This document shows, piece after piece, positions 8,342 to 16,762 of a stretch of DNA of 53,119 nucleotides. The notes beneath the pieces are model-generated. The model saw nothing but the letters and a program-made list of their open reading frames with translations. It had not been told where the DNA came from and did not search any database. Position 1 is the first letter of the stretch. The number at the start of each line of letters is the position of its first letter. Origin of the DNA: an uncultured Eubacteriales bacterium (GTDB lineage Bacteria > Bacillota > Clostridia > Oscillospirales > Acutalibacteraceae); the NCBI GenBank assembly GCA_910580045.1, contig CAJTXF010000005.1, positions 6,096 to 59,214 on the forward strand, written 5' to 3'. Position numbers and translations under genes: made by a program.

Positions 8342-8512
8342 ATGCCTTATACTATCAATGACGATTGCATCGCCTGCGGTGCCTGCGCCGCTGAGTGCCC
8401 GTCCGAAGCCATTTCCGAGGGCGACGGCAAGTTTGTAATCGACCCCGACAAGTGCGTGGACTGCGGCGCTTGTGCAGGTGTTTGTCCTGTCAGCGCACCC
8501 CAGGAGGGCTAA
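8342..8512 (+). CDS. 2[4Fe-4S] ferredoxin
   Basis: 56 aa clostridial-type ferredoxin. Two CxxCxxCxxxCP motifs: Cys 9, 12, 15, 19 and Cys 38, 41, 44, 48. The start at 8342 is chosen because GGAGGTG lies 7 nt upstream; an in-frame ATG at 8327 overlaps that RBS and would add only MEVFD. Own promoter before it and a rho-independent terminator after it, so it is probably monocistronic. A low-potential electron carrier in the cytosol for many oxidoreductases. It sits between ricT and trmN6 in an otherwise conserved block. Confidence 0.96.
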   Translation: MPYTINDDCIACGACAAECPSEAISEGDGKFVIDPDKCVDCGACAGVCPVSAPQEG

Positions 8513-8530
8513 GCGCTGGTCAAAAGCAGA

Positions 8531-8570
8531 GAGGCGGGGCCCGAATGCGATTTCGGGCCTCGTTTTTTAT
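8531..8570 (+). terminator. rho-independent terminator after ferredoxin
   Basis: GGCCCGAA (8538-8545) pairs with TTCGGGCC (8552-8559) over a 6-nt loop, followed by six T (8563-8568). The trmN6 RBS (GGGAGGAGG) begins right after the T tract. Confidence 0.85.
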
Positions 8571-8588
8571 TGGGAGGAGGCGGACGGC

Positions 8589-9332
8589 ATGGAAAAATGG
8601 GAGCTCTTGGGAATCCACCTCAAGGTGCTGGTCAGCAAGAGCCATAGCTTCACCACAGATTCCCTCTTACTTGCCCACTTTTCTGCCCCCCGCCGGGCTG
8701 AGCCCTGCGCCGACTTAGGCACGGGCACTGCTGTCATCCCCCTGCTCTGGTGCGGCAGGGCCTCTCCCGGCCCCATCCTGGCTCTGGAGCTTCAGCCAGA
8801 GGCTGCCCGTATGGCCACCCGAACTGTGGAGGCCAATGGGCTTAGCCAGCGGATTACGGTCCTGCAGGCCGACGCCCGGGAATTTAAGCGCCATCTCCCC
8901 CACCAGGCCCTGGGGCTTGTGGCCTGCAATCCGCCCTATTTTTCCGCCGGGACAGGCCTGCCCTCCGCAAACCCTGCCCGGGCCCAGGCCCGCCAGGCCG
9001 AGAGCCTCACCCTCTTGGATTTGGCCCTGGCCGCCCGGTACGGGCTGAAATTTGGCGGGCGGCTCTGTCTGTGCCTTCCTGTCCATCGCCTGGCAGAAGC
9101 TGTCTGCCTATTCTCCGCTCAGCGCTTGGAGCCCAAGCGCATACGCCTGGTACAGCAGTCCCCTCAGAAGGAGCCCTATCTCTTTCTCTTGGAATGCCGC
9201 CTGGGGGCCAAGCCCGGGCTCAAGGCAGAGCCTGTCCTGTGCATTCGCAGGGAGGACGGCGGGTATACCAGAGAGATGCAGGAGATTTATGGAGACTATA
9301 CAGAGAACGCACTGAATATACCGTGTGATTGA
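8589..9332 (+). CDS. trmN6: tRNA1(Val) (adenine(37)-N6)-methyltransferase-like protein
   Basis: 247 aa Rossmann-fold SAM-dependent methyltransferase. SAM site ADLGTGTAVIPLL at 41-53 and the N6-adenine catalytic motif NPPYF at 114-118, followed by the usual SAGTG...ARAQARQAES segment. Equivalent to YabB of Bacillus and YfiC of E. coli. Start ATG 8589 is chosen over upstream in-frame codons because it has a strong GGGAGGAGG and begins at the conserved N-terminus. Next gene rsmI is also a translation-related methyltransferase; in Bacillus yazA (GIY-YIG) lies between them and is absent here. Confidence 0.88.
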   Translation: MEKWELLGIHLKVLVSKSHSFTTDSLLLAHFSAPRRAEPCADLGTGTAVIPLLWCGRASPGPILALELQPEAARMATRTVEANGLSQRITVLQADAREFKRHLPHQALGLVACNPPYFSAGTGLPSANPARAQARQAESLTLLDLALAARYGLKFGGRLCLCLPVHRLAEAVCLFSAQRLEPKRIRLVQQSPQKEPYLFLLECRLGAKPGLKAEPVLCIRREDGGYTREMQEIYGDYTENALNIPCD

Positions 9333-9569
9333 CAGCTTTAGAGCCAGCAGACGGCCCCCTTCAAGGTCTGCGCCTTTCGGCGGCGGGGCGAGAGGCGGGG
9401 GCGCAAGTTGCCCCTCGAAGTGTTCTCTGAGAATGCCGCTGGCTGTAAGGCCAGGTGCCTGCCAGGCTGCAGCATTCTGCCCATAATCAGTATTTTTCAA
9501 AAAAGGCTTCGGGCTTTGCCCTGCCAGGCCGCTTTCAAATGTACATCAACCATTGTCAGGAGGATTGCC

Positions 9570-10427
9570 ATGAACCCCCTTGAAAAGGGCGCACTCTATG
9601 TGGTGGGCACGCCCATCGGCAACCTGGGAGACTTCTCCCCCCGGGCAGCAGAGACCCTGGCCCAGGCAGATTTCATTGCCGCCGAGGACACCCGGGTCAC
9701 CCAAAAGCTGCTCTCCCATCTTGGGCTGCACAAGCCTCTGCTCAGCTATTTTGAGCACAACAAGCTCAGCCGGGGAGAGGTGATTCTGGCCCGCCTGCGG
9801 GAGGGCGAGACCTGTGCCCTTGTCTCTGACGCAGGGATGCCCGCAGTCTCAGACCCGGGCGAGACCTTAATCGCCGCCTGCGCGGCAGAGAATATCCCGG
9901 TGTATGTGGTGCCCGGCCCCACGGCGGCCATTTCAGCCCTGGCGGTGAGCGGCCTGCCCACCGGGCGGTTCACCTTTGAGGGGTTCCTGTCCATGAACAA
10001 GCGCAGCCGCCGGGAACACCTGGCTCAGGTGGAGCACGAGACCCGCACCATGATTTTCTATGAGGCGCCCCATAAGCTCCGGCGCACTTTGGGGGACTTG
10101 GCCAAGCTCTTTGGAGATGAGCGGAAAATCGCCGTAGTACGGGAGCTGACGAAGATTCACGAGGAAGTATGGCGGACCACTCTGGCTGAGGCCGCAGCCC
10201 ATTACCGGGAGCAGGAGCCCCGGGGGGAGTATGTGCTGGTCATTGCCGGAGCAGAAACGCCCGCGCTGGCAGAGGAGTTCAGCCTGGAAGACGGGGTAGA
10301 GCGGGCCAGAGAGCTGGTGGAGGGGGGAAGTTCTGCCAGTGAGGCGGCAAAGCAGGCTGCAAAGGAAATGGGACTAAAGAAGGGGGAGATCTATCGGGAG
10401 CTGGCGGGGCGCAGTGGCCGGGCCTGA
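9570..10427 (+). CDS. rsmI: 16S rRNA (cytidine(1402)-2'-O)-methyltransferase
   Basis: 285 aa, normal for RsmI. The tetrapyrrole-methylase fold is shown by YVVGTPIGNLGDFSPRA at the N-terminus, EDTRVTQKLL near residue 40, the VSDAGMPAVSDPG loop at 85-97, and VVPGPTAAISALAVSGLP. Methylates the ribose of C1402 in the decoding centre. Start ATG 9570 has CAGGAGG 6 nt upstream; longer in-frame starts have no RBS. The 237-bp gap before it holds no gene. Last member of the darA-to-rsmI block. Confidence 0.94.
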   Translation: MNPLEKGALYVVGTPIGNLGDFSPRAAETLAQADFIAAEDTRVTQKLLSHLGLHKPLLSYFEHNKLSRGEVILARLREGETCALVSDAGMPAVSDPGETLIAACAAENIPVYVVPGPTAAISALAVSGLPTGRFTFEGFLSMNKRSRREHLAQVEHETRTMIFYEAPHKLRRTLGDLAKLFGDERKIAVVRELTKIHEEVWRTTLAEAAAHYREQEPRGEYVLVIAGAETPALAEEFSLEDGVERARELVEGGSSASEAAKQAAKEMGLKKGEIYRELAGRSGRA

Positions 10428-10475
10428 CAGCAAAAACTTTCAATTAACTTTATAACAGAAAGGCAGGTTATTCCC

Positions 10476-11252
10476 ATGCAATGGTTCTTTGAAAACGATT
10501 ACACCCCGCCCGTCTTCACTGCAGAACAGCACATCCACAGTGGCCACGTCTCTGGCCCTGTAAGCGCCCTCCCGCCCCGGGCTGTGGCTTTCTGCCTGGG
10601 CCGGGGCCTCCCTGTCCTCCAAGAGCGCTTCCAGACCCACGTCCTCATGGACGCCCTCCCCGGCTTCATCTCCCACAGCCCCGCTCTCACCATTGCCGGG
10701 AACTGCAATGTCTGTTTCCATGACGGCGGCAGGGGCGCGCCCCAAGCCGCCTGTTATGCGGAGACTCTCCATGCCCTGGGCGTTCAGGAGCTGCTGGTGG
10801 TAGGCCTGTGCGGGGCCTTTGGTGAGGATGTGAATGTGGGTGACGTGCTTCTCCCCCGCCGTCTCCTGGTGGAGGAGGGAGCTTCACGCCACTATTCTGC
10901 TGAGCCTATCTGGGCTGTGCCCGAGGGGTTCGGGCCCTCCCTGGGTGATTTCCTGGCGGAGGCTGGCTTTACCGTGAAGAAATATGACACTGTGACCACG
11001 GATGCAGTGTACCGGCAGACCTACTATAAAGAGGCTCTCTGGCGGGAGAAGGGCTGCGCCGGAGTGGATATGGAGGCCTCGGCCTATGTAAGCCTGTGCA
11101 ATTACTACGGAATGAAATGCCGTGTGGCCCTGATGGCCTCGGACAAGCACCCCCTCACTCCCAACAGCCCGCCCTGGGACTGGGGCAGCCTGGACTTTCG
11201 GTCCCAACGGGATAATTTTATTGAGGCCTGCGTCCAGTGGGCTATAAAATGA
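10476..11252 (+). CDS. nucleoside phosphorylase (NP-I family)
   Basis: 258 aa. Phosphorolysis of a purine or pyrimidine nucleoside. Family signatures are the LLVVGLCGAFGEDVNVGDVLLP core (phosphate/nucleobase site) and GVDMEASAYVSLCNYYGM near the C-terminus, where the Glu of MEAS binds the ribose. The N-terminal ~60 residues diverge from classical DeoD or Udp. Substrate cannot be fixed from sequence. Monocistronic: no gene within 40 bp on either side in the same frame, and a strong promoter follows for the next gene. Confidence 0.8.
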   Translation: MQWFFENDYTPPVFTAEQHIHSGHVSGPVSALPPRAVAFCLGRGLPVLQERFQTHVLMDALPGFISHSPALTIAGNCNVCFHDGGRGAPQAACYAETLHALGVQELLVVGLCGAFGEDVNVGDVLLPRRLLVEEGASRHYSAEPIWAVPEGFGPSLGDFLAEAGFTVKKYDTVTTDAVYRQTYYKEALWREKGCAGVDMEASAYVSLCNYYGMKCRVALMASDKHPLTPNSPPWDWGSLDFRSQRDNFIEACVQWAIK

Positions 11253-11271
11253 TTTATTTTTTCTCTTTCGG

Positions 11272-11300
11272 TTGACTTTTTCTCCAAAATAAGCTATTAT
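11272..11300 (+). promoter_or_regulatory. promoter for the cytidylate-kinase-like/ApbE operon
   Basis: TTGACT (11272-11277), 17-nt spacer, TATTAT (11295-11300). It lies ~130 nt before the ATG at 11430, giving a long leader with no obvious regulatory hairpin. Confidence 0.7.
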
Positions 11301-11429
11301 ATAAATACAGAAAGTGTCCAGTTTTCCAATCACAGTTTGGGGGTGTTCTGCTGTGGGACAGGATTCCGCGCCCTGGGCAGCCCCACTGCTCTCAGCTCAG
11401 TATCCTAATTTTGAAAAGGGGGAGTTCCC

Positions 11430-12047
11430 ATGTTGCCAGTCATCACGATTTCCCGCCAGTTCGGCAGTGGAGGCCATGAAGTGGGCGAGCGCCTGGCCCG
11501 CGAGCTGAACGTGCCGTTTTACGACAAGGCCCTGATTGCCATGGCCGCCAAGCAGAGCGGCCTCTCAGAGGAGGTGTTTGCCAACGCTGACGAAAAGGCC
11601 ACCAGCAGCCTGCTCTACTCGATGGTTATGGGCAGCTACTCCTTTGGGGCCCGGGTGCCGGGCATCAACGAGATGCCCATTAACGACAAACTGTTTATCA
11701 TCCAGTCTGACATCATCAAGAAGGCCGCGGCTGAGGGGCCCTGCGTGGTCATTGGCCGCTGCGCGGACTACATCCTCCGAGAGCACGAAAACTGCCTGAA
11801 TGTGTTCATCCACGCCAACAAGGAAGACCGTATCCGCCGCTCCATTGCCAAAAAAGACTGCGAGGAGCGCAAGGCCTCTGATTTTGTCACCAAGAAGGAT
11901 AAGCAGCGGGCCAATTACTATAACTTCTACTCCAACAAGCGCTGGGACGACTTGCAGAACTATGACATCACCATCGACACCTCCCGGTTCTCTATTGACC
12001 AGGCTGTGGGGATGCTGATTGACGCGGCCCATCTGCTGGACAAATGA
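11430..12047 (+). CDS. cytidylate kinase-like family protein
   Basis: 205 aa. The P-loop variant ISRQFGSGGHEVGERLA near the N-terminus and GPCVVIGRCADYIL in the middle are typical of the cytidylate-kinase-like family, which is distinct from canonical Cmk. The genuine substrate of this family is not established. RBS GGGGGAG is 5-6 nt from the ATG. The stop overlaps the apbE ATG by 4 bp, so it is coupled to the flavin-transfer cassette; a role in that pathway would be inference only. Confidence 0.8.
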   Translation: MLPVITISRQFGSGGHEVGERLARELNVPFYDKALIAMAAKQSGLSEEVFANADEKATSSLLYSMVMGSYSFGARVPGINEMPINDKLFIIQSDIIKKAAAEGPCVVIGRCADYILREHENCLNVFIHANKEDRIRRSIAKKDCEERKASDFVTKKDKQRANYYNFYSNKRWDDLQNYDITIDTSRFSIDQAVGMLIDAAHLLDK

Positions 12048-13189
12048 GTTTTACGTCCCCGGAACAGGCTCTCCCGCCTGAACGGCGGAAAGCAAAAAGA
12101 TTCGCCCTTTGCCTAACCCTGGCAGCTCTGCTGCTGGTGTTAGGCTTTGGGTTTTTTCACTTTATTTCCCGGGCAAACCGAGAGGAAAGCCTGGACAGCT
12201 TTGTTATGGGCTCTTACGTGCGCCAGACCGTTTGGGGGGCACAGAGCCAGGAGCCTCTTATGGATGTGTGCGTCCGGCTGGCAGAGCTGGAAGCCCATCT
12301 GACCTGGCGGGACTTTGTGGGGGAGGAGTCCCAGCGGGACGTGGCAAACCTGAACCACGCCCGGGGCAAAAAGGTGGAAATCTCCTCTGAGACCGGCACT
12401 CTGCTGGCAGAGGCCCAGGAGCTGGCAAAGCGCAGCGGCGGGGCCTTTGACCCCACTATTGGCCCTGTCTCGGCCCTGTGGAGCTTCGACGATTCCCCCT
12501 CCCTGCCAGAGCCGGAGGCCATCGCCCAAACCCTGCCCTTGGTGGATTATACCAAGCTGTCTTTGGACAGCGAGGAGTATCTGGAAGCGGTCCCAAATGA
12601 AGACGGAAGCCACACGGATTCCCTGGGCGTAAGGTATCCTGCGGCGTCTCTGGCGGTCCCTGGTATGGCCGTGGATTTGGGGGCCATGGGCAAGGGCGCG
12701 GCCTGCGGCGCGGCAGTGGAGGAATACCGGCAGGCCGGGGTGAAGGCTGCTGTCGTTACTGTAGGGGGCAGCGTGGGCCTCTTTGGCAAAAAACCTGACC
12801 GCAAGCCCTTCCGGGTCAGTGTCCGGGACCCCAAAGGCGAGGGGAGCATGGGCGTTTTAGATTTAGACGGGGGCTTTGTGTCCACCTCCGGCAGCTATGA
12901 GAAATATTTTGAAGAAGACGGCAGGCGCTATCACCACCTGCTGGATCCCCGCACCGGCTATCCGGCGGAGAGCGGGCTGGTGTCTGTCACTGTGTGGTGT
13001 GAGGACTCAGGGGCCCTCAGCGACGGCCTGGCCACTGCCTGCTTTGTGCTGGGCCTGGAGGACGGGATGGCCCTTTTGGAGAGCTACGGAGCCCAGGGCC
13101 TGTTCGTAGACGAGGCTGGAATTGTTACCCTAACCCCGGGCTGGGCGGAGCGGTTCAGCCTGACAGGGGAGGGCTACACCATTGGCTGA
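12044..13189 (+). CDS. apbE: FAD:protein FMN transferase (ApbE)
   Basis: 381 aa. Transfers FMN from FAD to Thr/Ser of extracytoplasmic target proteins, Mg-dependent. A single N-terminal membrane anchor is seen around residues 22-40, with no lipobox Cys, so the catalytic domain faces outside. ApbE motifs: AFDPTIGPVSALW, AVDLGAMGKGAACG, VVTVGGSVGLFG, the HHLLDPRTGYPA motif and the Asp-rich end ALSDGLATACFVLG. Followed immediately by NusG-II and Gx-transporter genes. No FMN-binding target protein is encoded in the window. Confidence 0.93.
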   Translation: MSFTSPEQALPPERRKAKRFALCLTLAALLLVLGFGFFHFISRANREESLDSFVMGSYVRQTVWGAQSQEPLMDVCVRLAELEAHLTWRDFVGEESQRDVANLNHARGKKVEISSETGTLLAEAQELAKRSGGAFDPTIGPVSALWSFDDSPSLPEPEAIAQTLPLVDYTKLSLDSEEYLEAVPNEDGSHTDSLGVRYPAASLAVPGMAVDLGAMGKGAACGAAVEEYRQAGVKAAVVTVGGSVGLFGKKPDRKPFRVSVRDPKGEGSMGVLDLDGGFVSTSGSYEKYFEEDGRRYHHLLDPRTGYPAESGLVSVTVWCEDSGALSDGLATACFVLGLEDGMALLESYGAQGLFVDEAGIVTLTPGWAERFSLTGEGYTIG

Positions 13190-13574
13190 GTTCAAGGAGA
13201 GACAGGTCTTCACCCGCCGGGAACTGCCGGTTTTGGCCTTGTTGGCCCTGGGTGCTCTGGGTCTGCTGCTCTGGCTGAGGGCAGTCCCCTCCGGCAGGAC
13301 GGCAGTATTGGAGGTGGAGGGCGCGGAAATCGCCCGGCGGGAACTCAGCGCCCTCTCTGGCCCAGAGAGCCTGAAAATCACCGGGGCCAACGGGGTGGAG
13401 CTGGAAGTGGAGTTCTCCCCAGAGGGCGCCCGGGTTGCCTCTGCCGCCTGCCCGGATAAAACCTGCCAGCGCACGGGCCTGCTCACCAAAGCGGGCGAGT
13501 GCGCTGTCTGCCTGCCAGGGCGGGTGGTGCTGAAGCTGGAAGGAGGGGACGAGCCCGATGCCCAAACATACTAG
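13182..13574 (+). CDS. NusG domain II-containing membrane-anchored protein
   Basis: 130 aa. One N-terminal membrane helix (about residues 15-33) followed by an outside NusG-II-like beta domain. Four Cys occur near the C-terminus (AACPDKTCQRTG...CAVCLPGRVVL); C-P-x3-C and C-x2-C-L-P is the pattern seen in NusG-II proteins next to Gx transporters. The start is a TTG at 13182, supported by GGGGAGGG 8 nt upstream and by the absence of any internal Met. It overlaps apbE by 8 bp and the next gene by 17 bp. Confidence 0.82.
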   Translation: MAEFKERQVFTRRELPVLALLALGALGLLLWLRAVPSGRTAVLEVEGAEIARRELSALSGPESLKITGANGVELEVEFSPEGARVASAACPDKTCQRTGLLTKAGECAVCLPGRVVLKLEGGDEPDAQTY

Positions 13575-14112
13575 CCCCGCTAGGAGAGCAGCCCTGACCG
13601 GATTGCTGGGGGCACTGGCTCTGGCCCTCTCCCTGGTGGAAAACCTATTGCCCCCTCTGCCGGGAATGCCGCCCAATGCACGGCTGGGGCTTTCCAACCT
13701 GGCGGCCATGTACACTGCCGGGGCCCTTGGCCTGCCCTGGGCCCTAGGCGTGGCGGGAATCAAAGCAGGGTTTGGATTCCTGACCCGAGGGGTGGCCGCT
13801 GGGCTGATGAGCCTGTCCGGCGGGATGGTGAGCACCTTTCTCATGTGGCTCCTGCTGAAAAAAACAGGCTCAGGCCTGGCGCTGGTAGGTGTAAGCGGAG
13901 CCCTGGGGCACAATTTGGCACAGCTTATGGTTGCCTGGGCGCTGACATCTCAGGCCGTGCTGTTTTATGTACCGTTTTTGGGGATATATGGGGTTCTGAC
14001 AGGGATATTGACAGGGACAGTCTTGAAAATAACCATGCCTGCGCTGGAGCGGGTGGGAAAGTATTGGGGGCGCGGCAAGGTTCAGGAGCAGGAGAAAACA
14101 AAGGGAAGTTAG
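13558..14112 (+). CDS. Gx transporter family membrane protein
   Basis: 184 aa with about five membrane helices. Belongs to the family often labelled heptaprenyl diphosphate synthase component I, now called Gx transporter: N-terminal TGLLGALALALSLVENLLPP, then MPPNARLGLSNLAAMYTAGALG (an ECF S-component-like signature) and LMSLSGGMVSTFLMW. Start ATG overlaps the NusG-II gene. Together with apbE and NusG-II it resembles part of flavin-based extracellular electron-transfer loci (EetA/EetB-type genes of Listeria); transported molecule unknown. Confidence 0.82.
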   Translation: MPKHTSPARRAALTGLLGALALALSLVENLLPPLPGMPPNARLGLSNLAAMYTAGALGLPWALGVAGIKAGFGFLTRGVAAGLMSLSGGMVSTFLMWLLLKKTGSGLALVGVSGALGHNLAQLMVAWALTSQAVLFYVPFLGIYGVLTGILTGTVLKITMPALERVGKYWGRGKVQEQEKTKGS

Positions 14113-14188
14113 CCAAGTCTGGCTTTACATAGTTCGGGGCATAAGTGCTGCGGCAGCTCTCACCCCCACCCCCGCCATCTTACAAAAG

Positions 14189-14405
14189 GGTTAGAGCCGC
14201 CATATATATGGCGGCTCTAGGGCTTGTTTGAAAATAGAGGAAATGACGGGTTTTTGACCAGAAGTGGTCAGATTCAAGGAGAAAAACGCAAGTAATACTT
14301 GCGTATTACGAGGATTTTCGACGCGGAAGATGGCCGCTTCCGATGTTCGCTTTGCGAAATCAGGCAAAAAGACGGTGTTTTCGATTTTTCAAACAAGCCC
14401 TAACC
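14189..14405. terminator. terminator palindrome interrupted by a MITE
   Basis: The right arm of a hairpin (left arm begins GGTTAGAGCCGCC at 14189) is split after TA at 14218-14219; the last three bases ACC are at 14403-14405, beyond a 181-bp element. Removing the element and one TA rebuilds a perfect 34-bp palindrome. Read on the minus strand the stem is followed by CCCTTTTG, so it most likely ended transcripts of the alanine symporter gene, which converges from the right. Confidence 0.75.
14220..14400. mobile_element. MITE, 181 bp, TA target duplication (full copy)
   Basis: Terminal inverted repeats GGGCTTGTTTGAAAA (left, 14220) and its complement at 14386-14400, extending imperfectly for ~40 bp. 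TA occurs on both sides (14218-14219 and 14401-14402). Non-coding; inside are several small hairpins, e.g. CGCAAGT/ACTTGCG at 14287-14303, GTAATAC/GTATTAC at 14292-14309, and TTCGC/GCGAA at 14346-14358. A 56-bp relative is at 39154-39209. TA-duplicating elements are mobilised by IS630/mariner-type or some IS5-family transposases; no transposase is present here. Confidence 0.8.
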
Positions 14406-14431
14406 AAGTGGGTGAAACTTTTCCCCCGCTT

Positions 14432-15751
14432 TCAGCTTCCTTTTTGGCGAAAGGCACTGTCCCGGGACGTTAGGCTCCTCCCGCCCCGCACTGCCAGGAA
14501 CAGCGCTGCCAGGTTCGGCAATGCCATCAGCCCATTTGCCGCGTCTCCTGCATACAGCACCGCGTCTGCTGTACCCAAACACCCGGCAACTGCCGCTGCT
14601 GCCGCCAGCACTGGATAGACACCCTGGAACCTTCCCCCTGTCAGGTATCCCGCGGCTTCCCGTCCATAACAGCTCCAGGCCGTTACCGTGGCCAGGGCGA
14701 AAAGTATTGTGCACACATTCACTGCCATGCCGCCCCACTGGCCCAATGCTGCCCGGTACGCCGCAAAGGTGACCCCAGCCCCCTCCTGCCCCCCAGGCAG
14801 TCCTGCTGGAAACGCGCTGAGAATACACAGCCCAGTGACGGTACACATCACCACCGTATCCGCAAACACCTGGAAGATGCCCAGCTGGCCCAGTTCTTCC
14901 GGCGTGTGCTCTCGGGCATCCTCATACGCAAAGGCTGAGCTGCCCAGCCCCGCCTCGTTAGTAAACACGCCTCTTGCCACCCCGGCCCGCATAGCAATCA
15001 ACATGCCAGCCATCCCGCCTGCCCCGGCCCGCAGGGAGAACGCCTGCCGGAAGATGGCCCGCACCGCGCCCGGCAGGTTCGCCCGGTTCACCCACAGGGC
15101 GCAGAGGGACGCGGCAAAGAACAGCAGGGTCATGGCTGGGACCAGCTTTTCTGTCACCCGGGCAGCTGCGCGCAGCCCCCCTTTTGCCACAAAGAAAACC
15201 AGCACTCCCACCCCCAGCGCCACCGGCAGGACGGGCAGGCCCAAATCTCCGCAGGCAGCGGCTAAGGCGTTCATCTGGGCCATATTGCCCATGCACAGTG
15301 AGGACAGCCCGCAGGCCAGGGCATACAGCAGAGCCAGCCAGCCCCCGAAGCGTCCTGCCCTCTCAATATAGTGCAGTGGCCCAGCAGGCGCGCGGCCTGG
15401 ACTGCGGGGCTTTGCGTCCCGGTACTGGGCGGTCAGGTAATTCTCCACATACACAGTCATCATACCCAGAACAGCGGCAGCGGACATCCAGAACAGGGCG
15501 CCTGGCCCTCCGGCAGTAAGGGCTGCGGCCACGCCCAGAATATTCCCCGTGCCAATGGATCCGGCCAGGGCCGTGGACAGGGCCCTGAACCGGGAACGGC
15601 CCCGGCGGGAGGGCCGGAGGGTGGTTTTCAGCCACTGGATAGGGTGGAGCAGCTGATAAAAGGCGCTCTGATAGGAAAACCAGGCTCCGGCGGCCAGAAT
15701 CAGGCTGAGGGTGGGCCAGCCCAGAAGAAGGGAAGAAAGAGATTCCAGCAT
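14432..15751 (-). CDS. alanine/glycine:cation symporter (AGCS family)
   Basis: 439 aa, about 10-11 membrane helices. Sodium-coupled uptake of alanine or glycine. Family signatures: GSIGTGNI at residues 64-71, GGPGALFWM at 81-89, and TNEAGLGSSAFAYEDA in the second half. Start ATG 15751 has AAGGAG upstream. Convergent with the Gx transporter; its presumed terminator (14189-14405) is now split by a MITE, 27 bp from the stop codon. Confidence 0.93.
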   Translation of the reverse strand: MLESLSSLLLGWPTLSLILAAGAWFSYQSAFYQLLHPIQWLKTTLRPSRRGRSRFRALSTALAGSIGTGNILGVAAALTAGGPGALFWMSAAAVLGMMTVYVENYLTAQYRDAKPRSPGRAPAGPLHYIERAGRFGGWLALLYALACGLSSLCMGNMAQMNALAAACGDLGLPVLPVALGVGVLVFFVAKGGLRAAARVTEKLVPAMTLLFFAASLCALWVNRANLPGAVRAIFRQAFSLRAGAGGMAGMLIAMRAGVARGVFTNEAGLGSSAFAYEDAREHTPEELGQLGIFQVFADTVVMCTVTGLCILSAFPAGLPGGQEGAGVTFAAYRAALGQWGGMAVNVCTILFALATVTAWSCYGREAAGYLTGGRFQGVYPVLAAAAAVAGCLGTADAVLYAGDAANGLMALPNLAALFLAVRGGRSLTSRDSAFRQKGS

Positions 15752-15782
15752 GGAAAAGCACTCCTTTCACGAAATCAGCTCA

Positions 15783-16664
15783 TCAGCCCAAAGGCTGCAG
15801 CCCTATTTTTTTGAAAAACTCTCCTGAGCTTATGCCAGAGGGCCGAAGATACCGCCCCAGCCCGTACAGGGACTCCTTATCCCGGGTTATCCTGCTCACC
15901 TTTTCCCGGCAGGTAAAAGTCACCTCAAAGCCCAGCTCCCGCACAATTTCACCCACCCCATCGCCCATGGCCCCAAAGGGGTACACAAACACCCTGGGCG
16001 CTTCTCCCAGCTCCCTTTGAAAAGCCTCCTGTGCTTTCGTCAAATCCGCTGTTATCCGGGCCCGATAGGCCTCGTCGCTTTCGCCCCGCTTCCGCTTCAC
16101 CCCCGGCGCATTCTTGGCGTTGTGCAGATTATAGCTGTGGTTCCCCAGCTCCACCAGGCCCGAGTCCACCATCTCCCTCAGCTGCTCCCAGGTGGCGTGG
16201 GTATAATAGGCGTTGGTCTCTCCTGTTTCAGTATAGCTGTCAGCGTACCGCCCAATGGGCGAGAGCAGAAACCTGCACCTATACTGCTTGGCAATCGCGT
16301 AGGCATAGAGATAGTTGTTGTAATAGCCGTCGTCAAAGGTAATGAGCACCGGCTTCTCCGGCAGAGTGCCGCCCTGGGTGTAGGCAATCAGCTCCCCTGT
16401 GCTCACGGTGGTATAGCCGTTCTCCTTCAGCCAGAGCAAATCCTTTTCAAACTCCGCTGGGGAGATGACATACGCTCCGTGCTGGGCCTCATCCTTTAAT
16501 ACCGAGTGGTACATAATAACCGGCACCTCCACCCCCTCTTGAGCTGCCAGAGCCGTAATGGTAATGGCGCCGGCCGCGCCCAGTGCCAGCAGCATCAGTC
16601 CCAGCAGCGCCCGCAAGTCCAGCCGCCACAGCGCAAAAAATCCCCGCTTTCCCTTTGCTCCCAT
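15783..16664 (-). CDS. polysaccharide deacetylase (NodB domain), membrane-anchored
   Basis: 293 aa from the ATG at 16664; an in-frame longer form to 16796 exists, but the shorter start directly precedes a good membrane anchor (residues ~18-40) and the promoter lies inside the longer one. CE4 motifs: PVLITFDDGYY (metal Asp 111/112), NHSYNLH with metal His 176 and 181, and FVYPFGAMGDGV. It likely N-deacetylates peptidoglycan or a wall glycan outside the membrane. Own promoter upstream; next to the symporter gene with a 31-bp gap. Confidence 0.9.
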   Translation of the reverse strand: MGAKGKRGFFALWRLDLRALLGLMLLALGAAGAITITALAAQEGVEVPVIMYHSVLKDEAQHGAYVISPAEFEKDLLWLKENGYTTVSTGELIAYTQGGTLPEKPVLITFDDGYYNNYLYAYAIAKQYRCRFLLSPIGRYADSYTETGETNAYYTHATWEQLREMVDSGLVELGNHSYNLHNAKNAPGVKRKRGESDEAYRARITADLTKAQEAFQRELGEAPRVFVYPFGAMGDGVGEIVRELGFEVTFTCREKVSRITRDKESLYGLGRYLRPSGISSGEFFKKIGLQPLG

Positions 16665-16762
16665 GCAAGCCCCGCCCTTTCCCTTGTTGATTCCTTCTAT
16701 ATATAAGCACAGCGGGAAAAATATATTCGGAAAGCCTCTGGAAATCTCTTCCAAACCGTGAT

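Noticed and set aside
8520..8588. Longer trmN6 starting upstream in frame
   Set aside because: It would run through the ferredoxin terminator; GGGAGGAGG directly precedes ATG 8589.
14287..14358. Small hairpins as a possible ncRNA or attachment site
   Set aside because: They lie wholly within the MITE and are explained as part of it.
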